From assembly GCA_009991425.1 (NCBI GenBank), contig JAACWH010000032.1, positions 1 to 62,437 on the forward strand: a stretch of DNA of 62,437 nt, in the 5' to 3' direction. Under the pieces are notes generated by a model, which saw only the letters and a program-made list of their open reading frames with translations, searched no databases and was not told the DNA's origin. Made by a program: the position numbers and the translations under genes. The stretch comes from Leptospira sp. GTDB taxonomy: Bacteria > Spirochaetota > Leptospiria > Leptospirales > Leptospiraceae. Below are positions 1-8,424 of the stretch, piece after piece (position 1 is the first letter of the stretch; every line of letters starts with the position of its first letter).

Positions 1-15
1 TGTCGTGGACTCATT

Positions 16-195
16 TTATCTTGAATTCCTTCTATTGATCTTCCTAGACTCGTTTGCAATTTTTCGCTTTTTACGTTTCTTTGCTCTACCTGTTGAAAAA
101 TTTTCTTTTAAATTTCTACGATCATTATTTGATGATTGATTTATTAAACCCATAGCCATAACCGAAGCCATTAATCCTAATGTCCTTGTCTTCAT
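16..195 (-). CDS. Small basic hypothetical protein (59 aa)
   Basis: A 60-codon frame whose ATG overlaps the TGA stop of the gene upstream (ATGA arrangement), which suggests translational coupling. The first 20 or so residues are hydrophobic and Met-rich. The rest is strongly basic, with a run of alternating Arg and Lys near residues 40-47 and an Arg-rich end. I do not recognise the family. A further ATG lies just after its stop (positions 14-12) and runs off the window edge, so a third gene may follow. The case for it being real rests on the coupled start and on its keeping the direction of the upstream gene. It could be chance, since the frame is short. Confidence 0.5.
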   Translation of the reverse strand: MKTRTLGLMASVMAMGLINQSSNNDRRNLKENFSTGRAKKRKKRKIANESRKINRRNSR

Positions 196-569
196 TTATT
201 TACCCTTTTTCTGAATCCTTTTTCCAGGAGTGAAAACTCCGCTTCTTTTCCGTTGGTAAGTTCTTTTAGCAGTAGGATGATTTCTAGAATATCTTTATCT
301 AAAATTTCCCTAGCTTCATTCCCTATTGCTTGTTTGGTTTCTTTTTTGGTGAATTGTCCGATTGATTGAATATAGGTTTTAATTGCTGATCTTGAATTTT
401 TGATTCTATCCTCAATTTCTCCTAGTTGACGAAAGTAAAATTCTAAATCTTGTTTTCCGAAAGGCTCCTTGCCTACCCTTTGCAAAACGTGGTCAAAATC
501 TAGACCTGCTTTTAAAATCTCGTTTTCTTGTGTGATTAATTCAAATTTCTTTAATTGTTCCATACTCAT
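192..569 (-). CDS. Hypothetical protein, helical (125 aa)
   Basis: A charged, probably all-helical soluble protein with no signal peptide, membrane segment or cysteine. Heptad-like stretches around residues 40-70 and 90-115 suggest a short coiled coil or helical bundle. There is no family I recognise. It overlaps the small basic gene that follows it by four bases, so the two are probably made together. A GH25 lysozyme gene on the same strand lies 221 bases upstream, which makes a phage or bacteriocin remnant conceivable, but no phage structural gene is visible. Confidence 0.6.
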   Translation of the reverse strand: MSMEQLKKFELITQENEILKAGLDFDHVLQRVGKEPFGKQDLEFYFRQLGEIEDRIKNSRSAIKTYIQSIGQFTKKETKQAIGNEAREILDKDILEIILLLKELTNGKEAEFSLLEKGFRKRVNK

Positions 570-790
570 TTTGTATCGAAACAGAATGCAAAACCCGTGC
601 TAGACGGTGGAAAGCTAATTGGAAATAAACGACATAAATCTTAGTGTCGCATATTCAATCTTATGTCTCATTAGAGGGTGGAAATTTTGAGTGTACTCGT
701 ACATACTTTACAGTTCTATCTTTCTAGACGCTTTACAAATCGCAATGTATCATTCAAGTCCCCAACTGAAATGAAAATAACTTTGGTTTT
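570..790. other. Intergenic region with inverted and near-direct repeats
   Basis: Non-coding stretch between the lysozyme gene and the 125-residue gene, both on the minus strand. It holds a 7-base inverted repeat (GACATAA at 631-637 against TTATGTC at 661-667) enclosing a smaller one (CGACA/TGTCG). It also holds two similar copies of a TAGA-C/G-GGTGGAAA word near 601-612 and 672-683. No clear promoter or terminator could be assigned. It probably carries the promoter of the downstream pair. Confidence 0.35.
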
Positions 791-1510
791 TTAATGATTT
801 TTTAAATCTGTTAGAATTTTTAAATTACCATTTAGTACATTTATATCAACTGGTCCTTTGATACCTGGCAATCTTTCAGTGCTTTTGTATTGCCAAATAA
901 GCCATTCTATTTTAGAAAAACTGTTCGGATGAAAGAAAATATTCCTTATCCATACGGGATGATTGAATAAGTTGTCATCTAAATATTGATCAATGAACTC
1001 ATTCGTTAAATATAATATTGTTTTAGTTTCATAATAAGAATCGATTCTATCAAGATAAACTTGTATTTCATTTTGAACATTTTCAACCTTCGGTCTATTA
1101 TTACAATTTCCCACAAATTCTAAATCTACTACTGGTGGTAAGGAATCGATTTCTTTTGGGACAGTTTGTATAAAATTCTCTGCCTGTTCTTTACCAGATT
1201 TACATAAGGTGAAAAAATGGTAAGCACCTACTTTGAATCCTGCATTTTTTGCCTCTTTCCAATTCTTATGAAATGATTTATCTTTAAAATCTCCACCCTC
1301 TGTAGACTTAATATAAACAAATGATATCTTACTATTAGGAATCGCATTCCAATTTATATCTCCTTGGTGATTGGAAACATCGATTCCTCTAATTGGATAT
1401 TTTTCTTCTGAAGGATAAACAAACCAAAAAAGACCTAAATCTAAAGCTTTGTAGAGTAAGAAAGCGGCACTTAATAAAATACAAATAATTACTGTTAATT
1501 TTTTAATCAT
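791..1510 (-). CDS. Membrane-anchored GH25 lysozyme (muramidase)
   Basis: Glycoside hydrolase family 25, which cleaves the beta-1,4 bond between N-acetylmuramic acid and N-acetylglucosamine in peptidoglycan. Residues 5-32 form a hydrophobic signal anchor without a lipobox, so the catalytic domain should sit in the periplasm. The family signatures are present: RGIDVSNHQG with Asp44, the YIKSTEG strand, GAYHFF, and the catalytic VVDLEF with Asp129 and Glu131. At 239 residues the length is normal for a single-domain member with an anchor. A GGAG ribosome site lies about ten bases before the ATG, and a palindrome overlaps the probable -10 box. Turnover of the cell's own wall is more likely than phage lysis, because of the anchor and the absence of phage genes. 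Confidence 0.85.
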   Translation of the reverse strand: MIKKLTVIICILLSAAFLLYKALDLGLFWFVYPSEEKYPIRGIDVSNHQGDINWNAIPNSKISFVYIKSTEGGDFKDKSFHKNWKEAKNAGFKVGAYHFFTLCKSGKEQAENFIQTVPKEIDSLPPVVDLEFVGNCNNRPKVENVQNEIQVYLDRIDSYYETKTILYLTNEFIDQYLDDNLFNHPVWIRNIFFHPNSFSKIEWLIWQYKSTERLPGIKGPVDINVLNGNLKILTDLKNH

Positions 1511-1534
1511 TTTTTTAATTTCTCCAAATAGATG

Positions 1535-1549
1535 CTCTATATTATAGAG
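1535..1549 (-). promoter_or_regulatory. Perfect palindrome over a probable -10 box of the GH25 gene
   Basis: CTCTATATTATAGAG is a perfect palindrome with 7-base arms and a single central base. Read on the minus strand it contains TATAAT (1546-1541), placed 31 bases before the lysozyme ATG. That spacing suits a -10 box with a short leader holding the ribosome site. No good -35 box is seen 17 bases further up, so an activator or a repressor binding the palindrome is plausible. This is inference from layout only. Confidence 0.4.
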
Positions 1550-1597
1550 TCACAATAAATCTTATATTGGAATTTTTAACTTAAATAAATTAGAAAT

Positions 1598-2479
1598 TCA
1601 TTTCGCACAACGAAAACCGAAGTGGTGGTATTCTGGAAAATTACCCGGAACATGAGGTCTTCTTCTGGAACTCCTTGCATAATCACTTGGCCACCACCAA
1701 GCACCACCTTTGACTATCTTACGATTTCCAAATTTCTCGCAAGAGTTAAGATTAGCACAGGCTCCTTTCGGATTTTTCCCAAGGCAAGCTGAGCCGCATT
1801 CCTCATAGGAATGCGAATACCAATCAGCAATCCATTCCCAAGAATTGCCAGCCATATCATAGAGACCATAGCGATTAGGAGCCCTAGATCCAACTTCGCT
1901 TGTTGTCATATGGTGAGGTGGTGAAACTTTATTTTGCCAACAACCCTTGCGTCCATCTTCTTCAATAACTGCTTTCTCACAGTCTGCTTTCTCATTTCCC
2001 CAGGGAAAAATTTCTCCCTCAGTTCCTCTGGCTGCCTTCTCCCATTCCGCCTCTGTTGGAAGGCGTTTGTCCATGAATTCGCAAAACTCTTTTGCGGAAT
2101 ACCAGCTAACACCTACCATTGGTTGCCTCGCTTGGGAATATCTTGCTCCGTAATTCGGAAATATTTTTTTGCATTTTCCTGACTTAAGGCAGTCTTTACA
2201 TGCACCGGCATCTAAGCATTTTTGAAAATCTTCATTTGTTACTTCATATTGATCGATATAAAAAGTATCTAAGTAAATCTTTGCTTCTGGTTTTTCATTG
2301 GCTTCATAAACATTGCTACCTCTTATAAATTCACCAGAAGGTATGCACGACATTCCTTTGATCAATCTATTGCATTCTAGATCTTTACTAATTGAATTGC
2401 TAAACTTTGAGCAAAAAGAAAGTGTAAATGTATAAAATATAAAAATAATAAAAAGTAAGGTTTTAAAAAAAACTTTCAT
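1598..2479 (-). CDS. FGE-fold (SUMF1-like) lipoprotein lacking the catalytic cysteine pair
   Basis: A C-type-lectin-like domain of the formylglycine-generating-enzyme/sulfatase-modifying family, exported and probably lipidated at Cys23 (lipobox TLSFC). The family marks are clear: a GEFIRGSN start, DTFYIDQYEVTN, PMVGVSWYSAKEFCEF, RLPTEAEWEKAARG, GLYDMAGNSWEW, and a C-terminal GFRCAK. In true FGE a pair of catalytic cysteines follows the GGS motif; here the segment reads KGGAWWWPSDYARSS with no cysteine, so sulfatase activation is unlikely. There are two cysteine-rich inserts (near residues 89-104 and 227-247), possibly disulfide-bonded. The role is probably binding or structural at the cell surface. 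The start has no strong ribosome site. Confidence 0.8.
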   Translation of the reverse strand: MKVFFKTLLFIIFIFYTFTLSFCSKFSNSISKDLECNRLIKGMSCIPSGEFIRGSNVYEANEKPEAKIYLDTFYIDQYEVTNEDFQKCLDAGACKDCLKSGKCKKIFPNYGARYSQARQPMVGVSWYSAKEFCEFMDKRLPTEAEWEKAARGTEGEIFPWGNEKADCEKAVIEEDGRKGCWQNKVSPPHHMTTSEVGSRAPNRYGLYDMAGNSWEWIADWYSHSYEECGSACLGKNPKGACANLNSCEKFGNRKIVKGGAWWWPSDYARSSRRRPHVPGNFPEYHHFGFRCAK

Positions 2480-2522
2480 TTTACATGTAGAATCCTTATT
2501 TATAATTAGAAATTAGAATGTT

Positions 2523-4070
2523 ATGAGATCAAATCTTTTTTATCTACCTAATTACAATCGATTGAAATCTCACATTTATTTTATAATTAGAATTGTAATT
2601 TTCTTTTTCGCATTAATCCCAATGAAAGTGCATTCTATTCCAATTCAAGATTTAGATAATCCCTCTCACTACCGGTTTATAAAAATTTCCAAAGATATTT
2701 ACCCATCAATGCTTCCCTTTGATGAAATAGTTCAGGTAGTAAAAATAAAAGAAGTCTCCCAAAACATATATTTACTGATTCCAAAAAACCTTGAAATTGA
2801 ATGGAGGAAGCGAAATCTAAAATACAGCATACTAATATACCCTAAGAAATTTTCAGAAATTGATCCTGCTCATAAAATAAGATTCAACAACGGATGTATT
2901 TCATCAAGAGAAATGCTAAATGGCTATAAAAACAATCGCTTGAATGAATTGTATCTTTCCTGTATAGAAGATGAATTTCCAGGGTTAGTTAAAAAAGTAT
3001 CTTTAGGTCTTTCTGCAGGACAACGAAATATATCTGCTTTGCAAATTCGAATTCCCCAGATTCAGTTGGAAAATCCTAAGAAAGAACTTATTTCTGATAG
3101 AGATAAAATTTTTATTCATTGCAGCATCCATTCAAATGAAATAATTTCAACCGAACATTGCTATGATATTATTCAATATATACTAATATCTGGTTTAGAA
3201 AATCCTATTCTTCAAAAACTAGAAATATGGATTGTGCCTATTATGAATCCAGATGGTTCTGAGTCTTATTGGAAAGATTCAACTAACAAGGGTAGAAAAA
3301 ATGGAAATGAAGTCGATCTCAATCGAAATTTTCCCTTCCAATGGAATAGTGGCTCATCTAAGGCATCTTCGGGCAATCCTACAAGCGCATTCTACCGTGG
3401 TAATAAACCTGGATCGGAGCCTGAGATAAAAGCTCTTCTTAGCTTGTTTGAAGAACATAGATTCTTCTTTTCTTTAAGTTATCATTGTTATGCGAATTCT
3501 CTTTTGATACCCTACTCTATAGAAGAACTCCAAAACCCTGAACCGAATTTACTTGCAACTATGGGAAATCGATTAACTAAGGGAATTTTTTCCTACCGAC
3601 AAGATAAGGAATTTCTAGCTAAAAAAAATCTTTATGAGGTTGACGGAACGGACCAAGATACCTTCTTCCATAATTTCGGAACCTATGCTTATTTGGTGGA
3701 ATCTTCGCATCGAGTAGAAAACTATCAAAAAGTTCCATTAATCTTAGAAGGCTTTCGACCAATTTTTAAAAATCTTCTTACAGTTTACAATGAGTCCTGG
3801 AAGATCCGTCTGAAAATCCAAAATGAAAAAGGAATTCCTGTTCAAGCAAAGATCAGAAATAATGCATTTGAATATTTTGAAGAGGAAATATTAGAATCCA
3901 ATACAGCTGGTATATTCAATTTTATAGCACCAAATTCTAATAAGGTGAAATTTGAGATCGAGGCAAGGGGATATCAAAATAAAATCGTTGAAATTTCCCC
4001 ATCGAAAGATTTGTTAAATCCGATTTTAATTTCAATGAAAAAGGCAATTAACTCTAATCAATCAATGTAG
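2523..4070 (+). CDS. M14-family zinc carboxypeptidase, exported
   Basis: Carboxypeptidase A/T-like metallopeptidase. A hydrophobic segment at about residues 17-38 serves as signal peptide or anchor. Zinc ligands are visible as His203 and Glu206 (HSNE) and His321 (SYHCYA). The substrate-binding Arg268 is in DLNRNF and the catalytic Glu393 in YLVESS, so the active site looks complete. An N-terminal region of about 190 residues has no family I recognise. After about residue 425 there is a beta-rich carboxypeptidase-regulatory-like domain. Its 3' end overlaps the convergent permease gene by nine bases. It faces the FGE-fold lipoprotein gene across a 43-base divergent spacer. Likely substrates are peptides, possibly including peptidoglycan peptides. 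Confidence 0.85.
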   Translation: MRSNLFYLPNYNRLKSHIYFIIRIVIFFFALIPMKVHSIPIQDLDNPSHYRFIKISKDIYPSMLPFDEIVQVVKIKEVSQNIYLLIPKNLEIEWRKRNLKYSILIYPKKFSEIDPAHKIRFNNGCISSREMLNGYKNNRLNELYLSCIEDEFPGLVKKVSLGLSAGQRNISALQIRIPQIQLENPKKELISDRDKIFIHCSIHSNEIISTEHCYDIIQYILISGLENPILQKLEIWIVPIMNPDGSESYWKDSTNKGRKNGNEVDLNRNFPFQWNSGSSKASSGNPTSAFYRGNKPGSEPEIKALLSLFEEHRFFFSLSYHCYANSLLIPYSIEELQNPEPNLLATMGNRLTKGIFSYRQDKEFLAKKNLYEVDGTDQDTFFHNFGTYAYLVESSHRVENYQKVPLILEGFRPIFKNLLTVYNESWKIRLKIQNEKGIPVQAKIRNNAFEYFEEEILESNTAGIFNFIAPNSNKVKFEIEARGYQNKIVEISPSKDLLNPILISMKKAINSNQSM

Positions 4071-5456
4071 CAAATCTTTTGAACTTTCATCTAAATGATG
4101 ATTATTAGTAAATTTTTTCTTGAAAATAAGATACACAGGAATAGAACTTAGCAAAATAAAAATCCCAGAAAATGCTTCTATTGGATTTTTCATTGCTAGG
4201 TAAATAACAAGTAAAATACATCCTAGTATGTATAAAATGGGAGTAAATGGATAGAGTGGAATTTTGTATTTTGCCCTATGCCCTCTTCTTTCAAAAATAA
4301 AAACGCTAAATGCGGTCAGTGCACTCATTATTAATATAGCACAAGTTATCATATAAAGAAGAAATTCTAAATCAAATATAATAAATATAGATGCATATAC
4401 CGCTTGAAAAAAAAGTGAATTGTACGGTGATTTATAGTGACTGTGAAGTTTCGATAAAAATGGAAAAAATAAGCCATCCCTCGCCATTGCGAAATAGATT
4501 CTGGAACCACCAATGATAGTTGCTGAGAGTGAACCAAGTATCACGAGACAGAAGAATACTGAAAAATAGAATTTTGCAGACTCACCAAAGACATGGATAG
4601 AGGAAATTGTAGCGATGCCTTCATTATTTCTAAGTTCATTCGGAGACAAAGTTAATAAAAAAGATAGATTTACTAAAAGATATAAAATAGCAACTAAGGC
4701 AGAGCCATAAATAATAGTTCGTGAAATATTTTTCTCGGGATCTTTTACCTCCTCTGCTATATATGTAACCATGTTCCAACCTAGATAAGAAAAAATTACA
4801 GGAATGATTGCAATAAGTATGGATGGAGATTTGGAAAATACTATCTCCCAATTAGGCACAGGATTAAAAATTTGAAATTGATTTTGATGAGTATAAATTG
4901 CAGCTACCGAAAATAGTAACAGTCCCAATACTTTCACTAGTGATAGTAGATTTTGAAAGATGGAGGCTCTGTGGATTCCGAAATAATTTATTGTGGTAAA
5001 TAGAAAAATTGCAATAACACCTACTAATCCAGGATAACCGAATTTAATTTCTAATCCAAGAAATGAATAATGAAAGAACGCATGATTGCTAGTATATGGA
5101 AAAATAAAAGCCAGGTATTCCCCTAGGGCAAGACCCAATACAGAAATACTAGCGGAGAAAGTAATTAATAAGGATGCCCATCCACTCATAAAAGCAATTA
5201 AGGGAGAGTATGCTTTCTTAAGATAAATATAATCTCCACCAGCAAAGGGAAAGAAGATGGCAAGTTTTGCAAATGTAAATGATCCAGCCATCGAGAAAAT
5301 TGCTCCTAAAAACCATGTAAGTAGAACTAGCCATGGACTATCTAAAATTCCATAAATGATTCCTGTTGTTATAAATACGCCAGAACCGACCATGGAACTA
5401 AATAAAATTGAGATAGAATCTTTAAGATTTAACGAACGTTTGAGATGGATTTCCAA
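4062..5456 (-). CDS. APC-superfamily amino acid permease
   Basis: An inner-membrane secondary transporter for amino acids or polyamines. About twelve hydrophobic segments fill the 464 residues. The first segment carries the APC substrate-binding motif GSGVFITTG (near residue 23), and the AGGDYIYLKKAY loop follows near residue 73, as in LAT- and YjeH-like members. Length is normal. It is convergent with the carboxypeptidase gene, overlapping its stop by nine bases. Uptake of the amino acids released by that peptidase would be a sensible pairing, but this is inference. The exact substrate cannot be read from the sequence. Confidence 0.85.
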   Translation of the reverse strand: MEIHLKRSLNLKDSISILFSSMVGSGVFITTGIIYGILDSPWLVLLTWFLGAIFSMAGSFTFAKLAIFFPFAGGDYIYLKKAYSPLIAFMSGWASLLITFSASISVLGLALGEYLAFIFPYTSNHAFFHYSFLGLEIKFGYPGLVGVIAIFLFTTINYFGIHRASIFQNLLSLVKVLGLLLFSVAAIYTHQNQFQIFNPVPNWEIVFSKSPSILIAIIPVIFSYLGWNMVTYIAEEVKDPEKNISRTIIYGSALVAILYLLVNLSFLLTLSPNELRNNEGIATISSIHVFGESAKFYFSVFFCLVILGSLSATIIGGSRIYFAMARDGLFFPFLSKLHSHYKSPYNSLFFQAVYASIFIIFDLEFLLYMITCAILIMSALTAFSVFIFERRGHRAKYKIPLYPFTPILYILGCILLVIYLAMKNPIEAFSGIFILLSSIPVYLIFKKKFTNNHHLDESSKDLLH

Positions 5457-5488
5457 TATTGCCTACTTTCTAATATCCAAGAAAATTA

Positions 5489-6556
5489 CTATTTATCAAT
5501 TCTGCCAGTTTCTTTAAATTTCTCTATGACAGGAGTTGATTCTTGTATAGAAAAACCTTTGGAAATTTCTTTGCGTCCCTTTAGAATCGAAACAGGAGTG
5601 AGAAATGCTCTAAATCTCATCCATTCTTTGAGATTCTCGATCTTCTGTAAATTGTAATGGAAAGGGTATTCTTCTGGGTATTTTTCTCCATCTGGATGCC
5701 CAAGAACGGATTTCACGCCCTTGCTAATGGTGCGAATATGATAACTACTCTCATCAGATGGTAGCGCAAGAATATTTTGTCTGTATTCCTCAGGGAAACG
5801 AAAGTAGTCTTCTGCATTTGAAGTATAAACTGCACGAATAGGTAAATTCATTTCACTTGCGATTTTTGAAATGGTTCGTAGAGTACCATTTTTTTTGAGA
5901 TCGCCCTTCACTGCTCGGATTCTCCCTTCTAAAGCTAATTTATGCAAATGTGTATAATCAGCTGGGTCATTATGAAATGAATAAAATCCAAATTTTTTTG
6001 TCATAAAATCAAGCTCTCTCAATCTTGATGAGATTCCGTAATATTTATGCATTGCTAGTTGGAATGCTTTTCTGTATTCTTGGAAATCAGGCTGCTTCCC
6101 GAATTCCTGAGTAAATAATTCCCAGGTTTTTGATTGATTTGTCGGTGACCATGCTTCTTTGAAACAATTGTAATCGGCACAGGTTTTAAGTATGAGCATA
6201 TGCATTTTGTTGACTCGAACGACATAGGGATCAAAATCCATAAGCCAGATGTATTCGCTTCTAGCCCAAGCGGCGAGAGTTAAATTCTGATCAGAACCAA
6301 CTCCTATGTATCCACCTTTTAAATTTTGAATATAAGGTTTGAAAAGCTCAATCCTTCTTTCATTGGAGATTAAATAGTGTTCAGCTGTTAATTTTGCCTT
6401 GGTACCCTTCTCTTCTTGTATTGCTGATTCGAAAAGGACTTGCTGGGATTTTGATTTCTGGTCAAAGCTTTGGCAATGGAAAAGAAAATGGAAAAAAATT
6501 AGAAGAAGAAAAACTCTCACACATCCTATGAGAAAATTGACTCTGAAATTATTCAA
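5489..6556 (-). CDS. Leptospira-type lipoprotein with a Rossmann-like motif
   Basis: Probably lipidated at Cys28 after a long hydrophobic signal (FLFHC). The start codon is TTG. Near residues 79-110 it has a glycine-rich turn (GYIGVGSDQN) followed by a beta-strand ending in an acidic residue (IWLMDFDP). This recalls the nucleotide- or SAM-binding edge of a Rossmann fold. A later segment (IRAVKGDLKKNGT, then LPIRAVYTSNAEDYF) also fits a methyltransferase-like sheet. I believe related leptospiral lipoproteins exist, but I cannot name a function. A methyltransferase-like fold outside the cytoplasm would be odd, since no methyl donor is expected there. It follows the permease start by 32 bases upstream on the same strand. 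Confidence 0.65.
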   Translation of the reverse strand: MNNFRVNFLIGCVRVFLLLIFFHFLFHCQSFDQKSKSQQVLFESAIQEEKGTKAKLTAEHYLISNERRIELFKPYIQNLKGGYIGVGSDQNLTLAAWARSEYIWLMDFDPYVVRVNKMHMLILKTCADYNCFKEAWSPTNQSKTWELFTQEFGKQPDFQEYRKAFQLAMHKYYGISSRLRELDFMTKKFGFYSFHNDPADYTHLHKLALEGRIRAVKGDLKKNGTLRTISKIASEMNLPIRAVYTSNAEDYFRFPEEYRQNILALPSDESSYHIRTISKGVKSVLGHPDGEKYPEEYPFHYNLQKIENLKEWMRFRAFLTPVSILKGRKEISKGFSIQESTPVIEKFKETGRIDK

Positions 6557-6617
6557 TCAGAATAAACAAAAAAATCGAATTGAAACAATAATTGAATCAA
6601 GAAAAGCGATACTGTTA

Positions 6618-6646
6618 TTGTCTCTAGACTTTATTCTAAATAAAAT
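6618..6646 (+). promoter_or_regulatory. Candidate sigma-70 type promoter for the GT39 gene
   Basis: TTGTCT and TAAAAT separated by 17 bases in the 188-base gap between the divergent lipoprotein and glycosyltransferase genes. Four of six and five of six bases match the consensus. It would give a leader of about 90 bases. In DNA this AT-rich such matches arise easily by chance. Confidence 0.35.
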
Positions 6647-6744
6647 TCTTTAACAAATAAAGAATCTTTCTAAAAAATATTTTCAAATTTACCTATAGTA
6701 AAAATGTTTTGTTTACGCCTTAAGCTGAGATGGGAGATTTATCC

Positions 6745-8424
6745 ATGGTTAAGAACGAGACGTCTTTTTGGGCTTTATTATTATTAGTTGTTTCAATCTT
6801 TAGAATCACTATTGCTGTATTTTTACCTTTACTACCAGACGAAGCATATTATTGGACCTGGTCTCAAAATCTAGATTTTTCTTATTATGACCAAGGTCCA
6901 GGAGTGGCTGTATGGATTTGGTTTTTTGTAAGTCTTTTTGGAAATTCTTTATTGGCTTTGAAATTGGCCTGTATATTAGCATCCAGTGTAACTTTATTTT
7001 TTCTAATCCTATCTAGCTTTGAACTCAACATTAGTCGCTCATCAAGGTGGATACTTTTATTGCTAGGAGTTTTCATACCTGGTTTCTTCTGGGGTTCCTT
7101 GGTAATCATGCATGACTCTGTTTTATTGCTTTTTTGGTCTATTGCAATATATGCAGTCCTCAGATATCTAAGAACAAATTCCATTTTCGATTTTTGTTTC
7201 GTATTTTTTTGCTTGGGACTAGGAACTTTATCTAAGCATACAATGGTTTTATTTGCGATTTCGCTGATACTCTTTGTAACTTTTACCAAAGAACAAAGAA
7301 AAATATTTACACAACCAAGACTTTTGTTAGGTTTAGTTGTAGGTTTCCTTGTTATAAGTCCTATGATTTATTGGAATATTCTACATGATTGGGATCAAGT
7401 GGAAGCTATCCTTAATTTAAGATCATCCGGCGGACAACAAAGTGAAAGAATTACTACTGCCTCTTATATATCGGGACTTCTTCTTACCATTTCTCCCATT
7501 ATTGGCATAGCTTTGTATTCCAATCCTATTTATTTATTTTTATCAAAACAAAACTTTCAAAGAACCAAAATATATTTCCTAAATTGGCTTACAATTACAC
7601 CTTTTCTATTTTTTTTATTGCTATCTCTGAAAAGAGAAATCCAAGCTAATTGGGTATTCCCATCTTTACTATCTGGAATACTTCTTATCTCTTTTAGTTG
7701 GGATTTAATTAGTAAATCTCTTTCAAATAACAAATCTAAAGTTTATAAAAATATACTTATTGCCGGGTTATCGATAGCTGTTCTTATGAATGTATCAGTA
7801 TTTTTCGGCAAAGAAATATCTACAGCTATTCGTGGAAAGGTCGAACCCTATTTTACACCACAGTACCGCTTTGCTGGATTTGAAGAAGCCATATCGGAAA
7901 TAAAAAAATTCCAAGAAACGAATGCAAAGGATTACGAATTAATCAGCAACAAATACCAAGATTCCAGTATAGCAAGTTGGTATTTGAAAGATAACCCCTT
8001 TGTTCCTTCTTTGAATCTCCTTCAGAAAAATCAGTTCAGTTATTTTCCATCCATTCGAAAAGGCGGAAATTATCTTCTTTTTCACATCCAAGAGAACACC
8101 TGCGAAAAATCTTTCGTGATTTATAAGCCATCACTAGAATATATGTTTGATAAGGTTGAAGAATTCCCTGAGCAAGATATCGTTGTGGATGGCTATGTAG
8201 TTAAGCGATTCCAGGTCTGGAAATTAACAAATTTTCAGAAAAGATGGGAGCCTGTATTTTTAGAAATATTGCAGACTGCCTTGCTAGATTTGTTCCTTCC
8301 AACAACCACAATTCCCAAGGATGGTAAATTTACGCCAGACTCTTCTGATACCATGAAAGGGCTAGAAATGTTTTATGATTTGTATCTTTCTAAAGGAGGA
8401 AGTGAAGAATGTTCCGTATATTAG
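6745..8424 (+). CDS. GT39/ArnT-like membrane glycosyltransferase
   Basis: A polytopic glycosyltransferase of the dolichyl-phosphate-mannose mannosyltransferase superfamily (PMT_2/ArnT type), which uses a polyprenyl-phosphate sugar on the outer face of the inner membrane. About ten hydrophobic segments are seen before residue 370, then a soluble C-terminal domain of about 190 residues. The first external loop carries the family's acidic motif LLPDEAYYW, followed by SYYDQGPGVAVW. I chose the ATG at 6745 because GGGAG sits eight bases before it; an ATG at 6730 would add five residues and has no clear ribosome site. Its last codons overlap the next gene by 16 bases. The acceptor could be LPS or a protein. 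Confidence 0.8.
   Translation: MVKNETSFWALLLLVVSIFRITIAVFLPLLPDEAYYWTWSQNLDFSYYDQGPGVAVWIWFFVSLFGNSLLALKLACILASSVTLFFLILSSFELNISRSSRWILLLLGVFIPGFFWGSLVIMHDSVLLLFWSIAIYAVLRYLRTNSIFDFCFVFFCLGLGTLSKHTMVLFAISLILFVTFTKEQRKIFTQPRLLLGLVVGFLVISPMIYWNILHDWDQVEAILNLRSSGGQQSERITTASYISGLLLTISPIIGIALYSNPIYLFLSKQNFQRTKIYFLNWLTITPFLFFLLLSLKREIQANWVFPSLLSGILLISFSWDLISKSLSNNKSKVYKNILIAGLSIAVLMNVSVFFGKEISTAIRGKVEPYFTPQYRFAGFEEAISEIKKFQETNAKDYELISNKYQDSSIASWYLKDNPFVPSLNLLQKNQFSYFPSIRKGGNYLLFHIQENTCEKSFVIYKPSLEYMFDKVEEFPEQDIVVDGYVVKRFQVWKLTNFQKRWEPVFLEILQTALLDLFLPTTTIPKDGKFTPDSSDTMKGLEMFYDLYLSKGGSEECSVY

Noticed and set aside
186..200. Possible -1 ribosomal frameshift joining the 125- and 59-residue genes, as in phage tail chaperones.
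   Set aside because: The -1 frame has a TAA directly before the ATG of the small gene and no true slippery heptamer is present, so coupled re-initiation is the better reading.
1..5456. A prophage or mobile element, suggested by the lysozyme and tiny genes.
   Set aside because: There is no integrase, terminase, capsid, tail, holin or direct-repeat attachment site, and the lysozyme is membrane-anchored.
6885..7289. A 134-codon minus-strand frame inside the GT39 gene.
   Set aside because: It is antisense to clear transmembrane coding sequence and shows no recognisable motif or ribosome site.
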